Shown here one piece after another: positions 19,663 to 28,625 of a stretch of DNA of 64,000 nucleotides. A model generated the notes under the pieces. It saw nothing but the letters and a program-made list of their open reading frames with translations, ran no database searches and was not told the DNA's origin. Source of the stretch: JBQQPY01 sp052258065 (GTDB lineage Bacteria; Pseudomonadota; Gammaproteobacteria; Enterobacterales; Enterobacteriaceae); the NCBI GenBank assembly GCA_052258065.1, contig JBQQPY010000002.1, positions 868,001 through 932,000 on the forward strand, read 5' to 3'. The first letter of the stretch is position 1; the number at the start of each line of letters is the position of its first letter. A program made the position numbers and the translations under genes.

Positions 19663-21330
19663 ATGAGTAAGGAACCCTGCCCAACTAATTTTATTCGTCA
19701 AATTATCGACGAAGATCTAGCTTCGGGCAAGCACACATCGGTACACACCCGGTTCCCACCGGAGCCTAATGGCTATTTGCATATTGGCCATGCAAAATCT
19801 ATTTGCCTCAATTTCGGCATTGCCCAGGATTATCAAGGCCAATGCAACTTGCGTTTCGATGACACCAATCCTATTACAGAAAATATAGAATATGTCGATT
19901 CTATCAAGCACGACCTGCAGTGGCTGGGTTTCAACTGGAGCGGTGACATTCATTACTCTTCCGATTATTTTGATCAGCTGCATGACTATGCGTTGGAGCT
20001 TATTGACAAAGGACTGGCCTACGTCGACCAATTGTCGCCGAACGAAATATGTGAATATAGAGGAACGCTGACTCAGCCGGGTAAAGATAGCCCCTATCGT
20101 AATCAGAGCGCGGAAGAAAACCGTGCACTATTCGCCAAAATGCGCAACGGCAAATTTGCTGAGGGCAGTGCCTGCCTTCGAGCCAAAATCGATATGGCGT
20201 CGCCGTTTATGGTAATGCGCGACCCGGTTTTGTATCGAATTAAATTTGCCGCTCACCATCAGACCGGCAATACCTGGTGTATTTATCCAATATATGATTT
20301 TGCACACTGCATCTCCGATTCGCTAGAAGGCATTACCCATTCCTTGTGCACAATGGAGTTTCAGGATAATCGTCGCTTATATGATTGGGTACTAGATAAT
20401 ATCACCATTGATGCGCATCCCCGGCAGTATGAATTTTCCCGGCTGAATCTTGAATACGCTATAATGTCTAAGCGGAAGCTAAATCGGCTAGTGACGGAAA
20501 AAATTGTTGAGGGCTGGGACGATCCGCGTATGCCGACCATTTCTGGCTTGCGGCGGCGCGGCTATACGGCCGCCTCGATTCGCGAATTCTGCCGTCGCAT
20601 CGGCGTAACCAAGCAAGACAACACTGTGGAAATGGCTGCGCTAGAAGCCTGTATTCGCAAAGATCTGAACGAGCACGCGACGCGCGCCATGGCAGTGCTC
20701 AATCCCGTACGGGTAGTCATAGAAAGCCTTCCGGCAGGACATGAACAGTACATTGCGATGCCAAATCATCCCAATAAGCCGGAGATGGGCACCCGCCAAG
20801 TCGCGTTCAGCCGCGAAATCTTTATTGATCGCGCCGATTTTCGTGAAGAAGCCAACAAGCAATATAAGCGCCTGGTACTGGGAAAGGAAGTGCGCCTGCG
20901 CAATGCCTATGTAATTAAGGCTGAACGTGTGGAAAAGGACGCCCAGTGGCATATAACCACGATCTTCTGCCGTCATGACCCCAACACGCTAAGTAAAAAT
21001 CCTGCCGATGGACGAGAAGTGAAAGGCGTAATCCACTGGGTATCGGCCACCCGCGGCATCGCCGCGGAGTTTCGCCTTTATGCTCGGTTGTTTAGTAGGG
21101 CCAATCCAGCGGCGGTGGAAGATTTCTTCTCTACGCTGAACCCTGATTCGCTTGTCATCCGTCAAGGCTTTGTAGAAGCCGGTTTACCAATAGTCAATAC
21201 GACTACATCCTTCCAGTTTGAGCGCGAAGGCTACTTTTACGCCGACAGTCACTACTTTCGCTCCTCTTACCCGGTATTTAATCGCACCGTAGGACTGCGC
21301 AATGCCTTTTCCGAAAAAATCAGGATATAA
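19663..21330 (+). CDS. glnS: Glutaminyl-tRNA synthetase
   Basis: This class I aminoacyl-tRNA synthetase charges tRNA-Gln. I chose the ATG at 19663 (MSKEPCPTNFIRQIID) because it aligns with the E. coli start, giving 555 residues against 554, and has AAGGAAT 9 bp upstream. A longer frame from 19591 has no homology support. Visible signatures are PPEPNGYLHIGHAKS (the HIGH motif, about residue 40) and the second signature IMSKRKLN at about residues 268-275, with strong identity throughout the catalytic core. The C-terminal anticodon-binding barrels show more changes but stay in frame. Its cognate tRNA genes are at 61847-62244. Confidence 0.97.
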   Translation: MSKEPCPTNFIRQIIDEDLASGKHTSVHTRFPPEPNGYLHIGHAKSICLNFGIAQDYQGQCNLRFDDTNPITENIEYVDSIKHDLQWLGFNWSGDIHYSSDYFDQLHDYALELIDKGLAYVDQLSPNEICEYRGTLTQPGKDSPYRNQSAEENRALFAKMRNGKFAEGSACLRAKIDMASPFMVMRDPVLYRIKFAAHHQTGNTWCIYPIYDFAHCISDSLEGITHSLCTMEFQDNRRLYDWVLDNITIDAHPRQYEFSRLNLEYAIMSKRKLNRLVTEKIVEGWDDPRMPTISGLRRRGYTAASIREFCRRIGVTKQDNTVEMAALEACIRKDLNEHATRAMAVLNPVRVVIESLPAGHEQYIAMPNHPNKPEMGTRQVAFSREIFIDRADFREEANKQYKRLVLGKEVRLRNAYVIKAERVEKDAQWHITTIFCRHDPNTLSKNPADGREVKGVIHWVSATRGIAAEFRLYARLFSRANPAAVEDFFSTLNPDSLVIRQGFVEAGLPIVNTTTSFQFEREGYFYADSHYFRSSYPVFNRTVGLRNAFSEKIRI

Positions 21331-22190
21331 TTCCTCCCTCCGCACCGTTATTTTTAGTTTCTAGCACAGAGTAAGCGGTTAACGTTGCGCTATACCCAAT
21401 AACCCGACAACCTAGAGAGCACGGCAGTCCTGCGTGCCGCTGTATAGGCCGTCCAGAGAGGCCGGCTTTCTATTCCTAATCGCAGCAGCAGACTAAAAGC
21501 GCCGGTTATTCCCCCTTTATCGACTGCTTTTTATTGTCCGTTAGCTAATAGGATAATGATCCGCCAATCGTTATGCTGGATATTGACCTTGTTCCTTTTC
21601 TGAAAGACTTGCAGAAAATTCTTAGGGGATCTACAAGAGGCTCTATAAATTTTCCCTGATTATTTATTTTATTCAGCTAGCGTCAGCCGGCTATATGGCA
21701 TTGTAACGTCGCTTAAATAGATACTCAAATTCAGCCAGATAATGAGGAATATGTTGGTGACGACTTGCATGGCAAGTGCCGGCTATAGTGCTTTTGATAT
21801 TTTCGACCAGAGCATTTATCTACTTAAAACTCAAGGTTAGCTGGGCCAGAGATCTCATCAGGTATTTCGGTTGGTTTTTGCTTTTTTTGGTTAGTTTTAG
21901 TTGGCTTGAGAGTTTCTACCTCAAACTTTAATGATTCTAGTTTTAAAGAAAGTGATAGTCATCATTTCATTATCTGATTATATACCTTATTCACCAAGCT
22001 TAAGTTATAGACACTTTTTCGAGTGGATGAATTCTCTACTGGAGACTTTCAAAACGCCATAACAGAGACCTTTTATTCAATTTCTAACCAAGCTGAATTT
22101 AATTATTAAATAAACCGACATCCTGACTCAGGAGCACTTTTGTATCTAGGATAGGTAGCATGGTTTTTAAACAATTTAGATTTTATTTTT
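21331..22190. other. Intergenic stretch with IS1595 debris
   Basis: 21331-21680 contains no gene I recognise; the chiP/fur neighbourhood usual after glnS is absent. 21680-21830 is an IS1595 fragment on the - strand (NALVENIKSTIAGTCHASRH then HIPHYLAEFEYLFKRRYN). 21980-22120 is another on the + strand (FFEWMNSLLETFKT). Confidence 0.55.
21680..21840 (-). mobile_element. IS1595 (ISXO2-like) remnant
   Basis: The - strand reads VENIKSTIAGTCHASRHQHI and PHYLAEFEYLFKRRYN. It lines up with the IS1595 family segment NLK....GTYHGVS..HLQ.YLDEF.YRFNRR. This is one of the best-preserved IS1595 pieces in the window. Confidence 0.65.
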
Positions 22191-22570
22191 TATAAAATAA
22201 ATCATAACACAGAATACTGATTAAGGCAATTACTGGTTGTAAAGTTAGATATATGGATGCAGTGTAATATCGCACACTTCACCAAAAAAGAGATGGTAAC
22301 TTTGCGACACATCTTCTATGCGCCTATTAAATCATTTAACTAATACCATTACTTTCCGGATGCATCGGCGGGCTAAGACAGTACTCTATATCAAGCTCTA
22401 TATATAAACAGTCAAATTAATGTTTCCCGATAACCATCCCTTTCTCGGGCCAAAGATCCTCTCTACACTTTATTAACTGCCATTACCCGATGAATAGCGA
22501 TGAGACATACGCGATTAAGATCACGCAAGAAACGTCATGCATTATAGGAATTAGGACGCTATCGCTAATT
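22190..22570 (-). mobile_element. IS481 family remnant, C-terminal part
   Basis: On the - strand it matches the better-preserved copy at 45700-45950 (GVVERFSGHIEDVLQS..., FPQSALGSNTP). Shared landmarks are CTGATTAAGGCAATTACTGG, GCGACACATCTTCTATGCGC and GATTAAGATCACGCAAGAAA. It is decayed and has no N-terminal half. Confidence 0.6.
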
Positions 22571-22599
22571 TTTTCTCTTAGGTTTAAATAACATATTAT

Positions 22600-22935
22600 T
22601 ATAGCAAGTAGTTAAGATCGCGCATAAGGGAATTGATTAAGACAGATAGCTCTGCATATGCAGGAGGATAGGGATTAAATATCCTCTTCTACTGCACCTT
22701 GTTAGAATAAGCAATTCCGTGAGACCGGAGGTTATAGCGCTAAACCTAGAAGAAACCCGCATTACGGATTAAAAGTCAATATGCATTCTGATTTTATCCT
22801 GACGCTTACTGATGAGTCTTGTGGTTTAACCTTATCCGCAATACAGACATCCCTGAAAATTCTTTCATCATTCAAGCGTGCCTTGCTACTCTATCGCGTT
22901 TTTTCACCGCTATATAATAACGATGACAATCACTG
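22600..22935 (+). repeat. Unclassified repeat R5, copy 2 (with a short R1-like start)
   Basis: It aligns with 10290-10580 over its whole length: CTCTTCTACTGCACCTTGTT, AATTCCGTGA, TTTTATCCTGACGCTTACTG, GTCTTGTGGTTTAACCTTAT, CATCCCTGAAAA. Its order relative to R1 text is the same in both places, so R1 and R5 may be parts of one element. Confidence 0.45.
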
Positions 22936-23189
22936 CTAGCATGAATCTATCTGAATTAAGTGCAACTATGCTACTCAATCAAGCAATAAACGAACATATT
23001 TTCCTGCACACGTTCCTGTTTCATGTAGAATAGGCACTTCTTCCTAAACTTTCACCTCGTGATAACAGATAAAAGGCATTAAGGTTAAAGATGCACGTCT
23101 TCTTTATCTTCCGCTTAATTCACCCGATTATATCCTAGAGAGATGGCGTTTTCAGTCGTGACTCAGATGTGTTGACAATAAACGAATAT

Positions 23190-23320
23190 AGAATATTTCT
23201 TCTGCGGATTAATACGGTGAATTTTTATCTTTAGAGACAATTTCAGTAACAAAAAATCGCGCTTATTTATGTGAATAGACACAAGCATCAACATATCTGC
23301 ATCACGACCGGCGTTTCCGA
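23190..23320. repeat. Unclassified repeat R4, copy 2
   Basis: It is the partner of 19340-19490. It is followed directly by the right end of R1 (about 23330-23445, containing CGATCGCTTAAGCTGTTGAG), which abuts the fbp remnant. Confidence 0.4.
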
Positions 23321-23445
23321 GATTGAAATTAATTCCAAGAAAGCTACAGCAAGAACTGTTGATTCGTTATGAAATACGATCGCTTAAGCTGTTGAGTTAA
23401 TTTCCAGTAAATATTGCTCTAATTTTTTGTCGCAGCGGGATACGA

Positions 23446-23688
23446 CCAGAATAGATAAAAATATTCTAGCCCATCAGGGCGCCCCAGCAGAAAGCTGTAA
23501 TTAGTCTATAAGTGTAATCTAATCGTGTTTCTGGCCGAGTAAGCCAGGCAAGACCCAGTAATGGCAAAAACCGAACACTAGATATCAAGCCGAATGAGCT
23601 GCACCAAGGTTCCTTATTCTTTACCGAGACCGAGTCTGTGCTTAATAATGTTAAGCGCTTTATCCGCGATTACCTAGATAACGTTTGA
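23446..23688 (+). pseudogene. fbp: Fructose-1,6-bisphosphatase, C-terminal remnant
   Basis: The + strand reads YSSPSGRPSRKL, stop, LVYKCNLIVFLAE, stop, ARQDP, and then in another frame TLDIKPNELHQGSLFFTETE and VKRFIRDYLDNV. It follows the end of class I Fbp (YPSTASHPDGKLRLLYECN...FLAEQAGG...LDIIPETLHQRRSFFVG...VERFIREFPDA). The front of the gene is cut off by repeat R1. Loss of this enzyme removes gluconeogenesis by this route. fbp lies close to ppa in E. coli too. Confidence 0.85.
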
Positions 23689-23869
23689 GCCTTAGACCGT
23701 TTTGTCAGGACATCGCGCAATGTCGCGCCGCCATACTTCGTGTCCGCGCCAGAGAATGGACAGCCTAGCGCAACGGCGTAAGCCTATCGGTCAACAGCCT
23801 GCATATACGGCGGGGAAAACCTGTTACACTGTCCGTCTCGCTACTTTTGGAACATTCAAGGCAAACAAA

Positions 23870-24400
23870 ATGAGTTTGAATCAGGTGCCGGCAGGAAAAG
23901 ATCTCCCGGAAGATATTTATGTGATTATTGAAATATCGGCCAGCTCTTCCCCGATCAAATACGAAGTTGACAAGAAAAGCGGCGTTCTATTTGTCGATCG
24001 TTTTATGTCCGCCGCGATGTTTTATCCCTGTAACTATGGCTATATTAACCACACCCTCTCCCTGGATGGCGATCCGGTAGACGTGCTCGTGCCGACGCCG
24101 CATCCATTGCAGTCTAGCTCCGTGGTACGCTGCCGTCCTGTCGGCGTATTGAAGATGACTGATGAATCTGGCAAAGACGCTAAACTGGTAGCGGTTCCAC
24201 ACAGCAAGCTATTTAAAGAATATGATTACATTAAAGACGTCAACGATTTGCCGCAGCTACTACGGGCACAAATCACCCATTTTTTTGAGCATTACAAAGA
24301 TCTTGAAGCTGGCAAATGGGTGAAGATCGACGGCTGGGATAATGCTGAAGCAGCCAAAGCCGAAATCCTCGACTCTTTTGAGCGCGCTAAAAAGAAATAA
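23870..24400 (+). CDS. ppa: Inorganic pyrophosphatase
   Basis: This soluble family I enzyme hydrolyses pyrophosphate to phosphate, pulling biosynthetic reactions forward. The start is the ATG at 23870 (MSLNQVPAGKDLPEDIYVII), giving 176 residues, exactly the E. coli length; the longer upstream frame has no homology. The active-site stretches EVDKKSGVLFVDRFM, YPCNYGYINHTLSLDGDPVD (with the D-G-D-P-V-D metal ligands) and VGVLKMTDESGKDAKLVAVP are intact. A terminator follows immediately. Confidence 0.97.
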   Translation: MSLNQVPAGKDLPEDIYVIIEISASSSPIKYEVDKKSGVLFVDRFMSAAMFYPCNYGYINHTLSLDGDPVDVLVPTPHPLQSSSVVRCRPVGVLKMTDESGKDAKLVAVPHSKLFKEYDYIKDVNDLPQLLRAQITHFFEHYKDLEAGKWVKIDGWDNAEAAKAEILDSFERAKKK

Positions 24401-24404
24401 AGCC

Positions 24405-24431
24405 GAAAAAACCGCTCACTGAGCGGTTTTT
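24405..24431 (+). terminator. Rho-independent terminator of ppa
   Basis: An AAAAAACCGCTC - ACT - GAGCGGTTTTT hairpin lies 5 bp after the ppa stop. It has a 7-9 bp stem, a 3-base loop and a T-run. Its symmetry would also stop transcription arriving from the - strand. Confidence 0.88.
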
Positions 24432-24444
24432 GCAGACCTTAAGC

Positions 24445-24695
24445 GATCTCATCGGAAGGTGCCTTATGCCGGCCACCAATCTCTTCCGGGCAAGAGCGTA
24501 AGACCCGGTGACTCGCCGCTTAGAAAGATACATACAGTCGCCGCTGTAAGGTGTGCCGCTCAGGATGTAACTGTATTCGCCGCTTTTTTGCGCGCAGTGC
24601 ATCCAATTCCCTTAGGGTGCTAGAATCAATGCGGCACTCCTCACTATAAACCACGCTGTTGCCTGAGATTATTGCCGAATAATAGCAGAGATCGC
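24445..24695 (-). pseudogene. ytfP: YtfP family gamma-glutamylcyclotransferase-like protein, remnant
   Basis: Reading two frames on the - strand gives CDLCYYSAIISGNSVVYSEE, CRIDSSTLRELDALRAK and then SGEYSYILSGTPYSGDCMYL. This mirrors E. coli YtfP (LYSLGHYPGAVPGN..., VYRIDNATLAELDALR..GGEYARQLIQTPYGSAWMYV). The start is missing and a frameshift interrupts it. It lies between ppa and tamB, exactly where ytfP lies in E. coli. Confidence 0.78.
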
Positions 24696-24803
24696 AGCGC
24701 TCATGGTTTGAAATAGCATAATCTCTTAATAATTAGGCGTTAATCATCAAGTGATAATTTTTCTGTTTTCATCCTAGACTACTATACATAATAATTCGCA
24801 TAA

Positions 24804-27800
24804 TTAAAACTCAAACCGATAGAGCAAGTCTATCGTCTGACTAAGACCAGACACGGCTTCCAGATAAAGTTTTGGCATTAAACGATAATGCAGCGTTAAC
24901 GTTGCGAGTGAGTCAAAAATACCAAGACCGTATCTGACCTGCAGACCAGGTACAATATAACCTCTGACCACAATCTGAGAACTGTCGCCAAACCCCTTCA
25001 TATCCAGCGCTAAATCGCTAACCCCGAATACTTGTCCTATTTTACCCACAACTTGCCCGCTTTGTGCAACTCCCATCTGGATTAACATGAACGTCATCAT
25101 ATTGCTGTCGGCGCTGGAGGTATTTAGGCCCTGTCCACGCAGCAAGTATGACAGCGCCTCTTGTTGCGATTTGACTGGATCTGAAAAGACTTCCACTTTC
25201 GGCAAGGCGGCTAATCCAGTAACGCGCACCCCCACCCTAACGCTATCTTCGGTGGCATCTGGATTGCGGATAGCTTCGATGTTCAAGTAAGGCTGATTAA
25301 CCGCGCCGGGGAATAGCAGCTGCCCTTTGTTGACAATCAAATCCTGTCCGTAGGCGTGGAAGCGACCGGAGAGGATATTGATTTGCCCATTTAGCTTCAG
25401 ACTCTGCTTATCCCGCGACACTTTTAAATTTCCTTTTAGCCCGGCTTTTAGACCAAAAGCGTCAAGGGACACGTCATCACCGACATGAACCAGCAGGTTT
25501 GAGATAATGGGGATTGCCCCTCCGCTGTATTCATCTGCTATCGGCCGTAAATTGTCATCCAGAAGCACTTCATCACTAGAAACGCCAAGCGAGCTCTGCG
25601 GCATATTCTTCATCTCAATGCGCGCCCAGGGAATATCGACCCTACCATTGAGAACGAATAGTGACGGCGAGGCTTCAAATACAATATCCGGCGACATATT
25701 TAGCCGTACCATGGGCGGCACGGTGATGCGCACTTGATTGCCCTGCACTTTAATACGCGCGCGATAGGCTGCTATCCGGTGCCAGTCGGCGTTACCACTG
25801 AGATTAATCTGGCCATGACTGGTCCCGATAAACCCTTGCAGCGTCGAGCGGGTTCCAGTGAAAGAAAGTGCTAAGCGACTCTCGGTCATAGCAAAAGGCA
25901 TGCAGTTGCCTGTGATGACTAGACGCTCTAACCTTAGTTGACCGTACAGCTGCGGCCGCTGCACTTGGCCTCCAAGACGCAACGTGGCATTGACCAGTCC
26001 ATCGATGCTTTGCCCCTGCAACATCAAAGGTTTTAAGAGCATTAACGAGAGATGATTGATGTTGACGTGGCCGGATAGCACCCGTTGATTTTGGAGATCC
26101 CTCACCTGTACCTGACCGCTAAACTGGCCGTTGCCGGCGATTTTTATTAACCAGTCGAGGCAGACTAGTCCTTTATCCAGTGCAGCATTGAGCCTCATTG
26201 TTTCAAATACCACCGGCAGGATCTTGCCCCGCACGGCTTGACTAACTTTCACGCCGCTGCCCACTAGCGCTATTTTAGCCTGCGGCAGGCGGCTACCCGC
26301 GGTCCAGCGCACATCGGCTCGGCCGATAAAGACGCCACTGACCTGCGTCTGCACCGCTAGGATAGGTTTTAGCATCGCTAAATCAAATCGGTTTAGGAGA
26401 AAATTTGCCTGTCCAGATACCCCTATTTCACTATTTTTCAGCGCACAAATCTGCGAATTCGGATTTCGCCAGCAATGCGGACCAATAACGAGATGTTTCT
26501 CACCAGCCTGGTAACCCAGCGTCATCACGCGCATCAGCCTCCACGCCCCCACCGGTGTATCGATACGGGTCTGGCTGAGAGTGCCCCGCCAACGTTGCTG
26601 TTGCCGATCGAAACTACCGTTTAACTTGAACTGACTAGCAACTGGCGCACCCTGCATCGCTAGCTTAAGCTGATGCTGCTTTTCATTGCCAGTTGCGTCC
26701 AGAGTCAGTTGTGGGATCGATAGCGATCCCCGTAGCAACCTATGCAGGCACATCTGTAAATTGCCGAACACGACATCCCTAGAACGGATATCACCCAGTA
26801 ACGCAATACGCCCGATAGTTAACTCTCCCCAGCGTAGCGCGTATGCGTTAAGATTCATTAGTAGCTGTGGCGCATGCAGCTTGCCACGCAGTTTAATATC
26901 GCCTGCCGCACGACCACCCAACCCAGGTAGTGCGCCGCTTAACTCCGGGGCTTTAAGCACAGCGTCTAGAGCGAACGCATCATTCAATTCTCCTTTTACT
27001 GTCAGCTGATTACGACCTAGCGACAACAGCAGTTGGGGCACCTGCCATTGACCAGCATCGTTACCGCTGAGCGATCCCTTAACGGTTATCTCGTTTTGCC
27101 GTATATGGCCATGGAAATCCAGTTCGGGCACCTGTAGTTGCCAGTTGCCGCGATACAGGCTACCGCAACTGATAAGTCTTCCATCCAGCCGCGCGGGCCA
27201 ATCCGGCCATTGGCGAGCGGTATTAATTCCGCTTAACCACAGTTCGCTGCGCCAGCTGATGGCACGCTGCCAGTCTACGACCGCACTCAGATCGGTGTTG
27301 CCCTGTAGGGCCGCCAGCCGCAGGCGCGACAACGTAAACCCGTCAGTGCTGCCCTTAGCCTCCAGGGTCATATCTGCCGGCGGTAGACGCTTACCGCTCA
27401 GCGTCGCCTTTAACGTCAACCTATAATCCCGCGCTTCGCCATCTAGGCACAAGGCCAGGCCTCGCGCCTGATATTGTGATATGCCGATTAACGGCCATTG
27501 CACGGACTCGCTATTGAGCGTCAGTGTCAACGGCAAGCCCGTCTGCGCCAGGCGTGTTTTCAGCGCCAACTTCGCGGTGAGCGGACCGGAGAGATTGAGC
27601 GCAGCACGTAACTCATCATTTAGGCATCCGTCTACCGAGAGTGTGATCTTCTCGCCTTTTAGGGGCTCGCTATTCATCGTGGTGCTGAACGTTATCGCTA
27701 TCGGCCAGTGCCCGCTTAGCTCGGCGTTGCCAGAAGCGTTGAGCAAGCCCTGGGGCGAGTCAATATTCAGCAGCGTTACTTCGGCATGCTGATCACGGAT

Positions 27801-28625
27801 CTTCGCCTGCAAACGTAAACGGGTGATAAAAAAATTAGCGGCGCCCGTCAGGCGCAAATTCTCCGCTTTAATGTCTTCAACCTCCAGATTCAAGGGCAAG
27901 GTAAATGAGGCCAGTTTCGGCAAGAGCGGCTTAGCGAACATCGCGCGCAACGTTTCAGCCAGCGGCGACGCGCGCATTTCCTCTTGCGCCGCCTCTGCGT
28001 CGGCGCGTTTTTGCTCCAGCATAGGGATGTCAGGTTTAATGACTAAGGCGGCAGCGACTGCCTTATCCGCTATCACCTGTGCCGCCGGAGGCACTGCCAC
28101 CAGCAAACCGGCGATACGCGTCGGCGTTACCGTTAGATGATTGTCTTGAAAATGAAGGCCGGTACTGAATTCGTCAAGGGCGATGCGGGTGTTATCCACT
28201 TTAATCTGCATATTATTCAGCGACAGACGGCGCAGTTTAAACGGAAAAGGAATTGCAAGAGGACGGGTCTCCGATCTCTCCCGCATTGCCAGCGCTGCTG
28301 GCTCGAAGTCGGACGTATTCACGCCGACAGTCACATTGCGCAAGGAAACATTGCTAAGGCACAGCTGACGCTCTCGCAGACAGTCAAAATCCAGCGCAAG
28401 ATGGAATTCGCCTATGCTAACCGTCACGCCTGGCATCTGGTAACGCAACTGCTTAACCGTTAAATCATGCCATCTACCACTAACGACAGCCATTTCCAGT
28501 CCCGGCACCCAGCGAACCGCGCCGGTCAGCAACAGGCGCAGCCCGCTAGTGGTGCCAACCAGAAAAATCAGCGTGCTCACGAGCAGCAGCAGGATACCCA
28601 GGCAGATTTTCTTAACAAGGCTCAC
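24804..28625 (-). CDS. tamB: Translocation and assembly module protein TamB
   Basis: TamB is a periplasm-spanning bridge between inner and outer membrane. It works with TamA in outer-membrane biogenesis (autotransporter insertion and phospholipid transport). The 1273-residue protein (1259 in E. coli) has an N-terminal membrane anchor (ICLGILLLLVSTLIFLVGTT), a long beta-helical body and the C-terminal DUF490/TamB domain, which ends LLYRFEF. The start codon is GTG, overlapping the tamA stop (GTGA), so translation is coupled. It is the longest intact frame in the window. Its survival beside a decayed asmA suggests it covers the essential share of the family's lipid-transport role. Confidence 0.96.
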   Translation of the reverse strand: MSLVKKICLGILLLLVSTLIFLVGTTSGLRLLLTGAVRWVPGLEMAVVSGRWHDLTVKQLRYQMPGVTVSIGEFHLALDFDCLRERQLCLSNVSLRNVTVGVNTSDFEPAALAMRERSETRPLAIPFPFKLRRLSLNNMQIKVDNTRIALDEFSTGLHFQDNHLTVTPTRIAGLLVAVPPAAQVIADKAVAAALVIKPDIPMLEQKRADAEAAQEEMRASPLAETLRAMFAKPLLPKLASFTLPLNLEVEDIKAENLRLTGAANFFITRLRLQAKIRDQHAEVTLLNIDSPQGLLNASGNAELSGHWPIAITFSTTMNSEPLKGEKITLSVDGCLNDELRAALNLSGPLTAKLALKTRLAQTGLPLTLTLNSESVQWPLIGISQYQARGLALCLDGEARDYRLTLKATLSGKRLPPADMTLEAKGSTDGFTLSRLRLAALQGNTDLSAVVDWQRAISWRSELWLSGINTARQWPDWPARLDGRLISCGSLYRGNWQLQVPELDFHGHIRQNEITVKGSLSGNDAGQWQVPQLLLSLGRNQLTVKGELNDAFALDAVLKAPELSGALPGLGGRAAGDIKLRGKLHAPQLLMNLNAYALRWGELTIGRIALLGDIRSRDVVFGNLQMCLHRLLRGSLSIPQLTLDATGNEKQHQLKLAMQGAPVASQFKLNGSFDRQQQRWRGTLSQTRIDTPVGAWRLMRVMTLGYQAGEKHLVIGPHCWRNPNSQICALKNSEIGVSGQANFLLNRFDLAMLKPILAVQTQVSGVFIGRADVRWTAGSRLPQAKIALVGSGVKVSQAVRGKILPVVFETMRLNAALDKGLVCLDWLIKIAGNGQFSGQVQVRDLQNQRVLSGHVNINHLSLMLLKPLMLQGQSIDGLVNATLRLGGQVQRPQLYGQLRLERLVITGNCMPFAMTESRLALSFTGTRSTLQGFIGTSHGQINLSGNADWHRIAAYRARIKVQGNQVRITVPPMVRLNMSPDIVFEASPSLFVLNGRVDIPWARIEMKNMPQSSLGVSSDEVLLDDNLRPIADEYSGGAIPIISNLLVHVGDDVSLDAFGLKAGLKGNLKVSRDKQSLKLNGQINILSGRFHAYGQDLIVNKGQLLFPGAVNQPYLNIEAIRNPDATEDSVRVGVRVTGLAALPKVEVFSDPVKSQQEALSYLLRGQGLNTSSADSNMMTFMLIQMGVAQSGQVVGKIGQVFGVSDLALDMKGFGDSSQIVVRGYIVPGLQVRYGLGIFDSLATLTLHYRLMPKLYLEAVSGLSQTIDLLYRFEF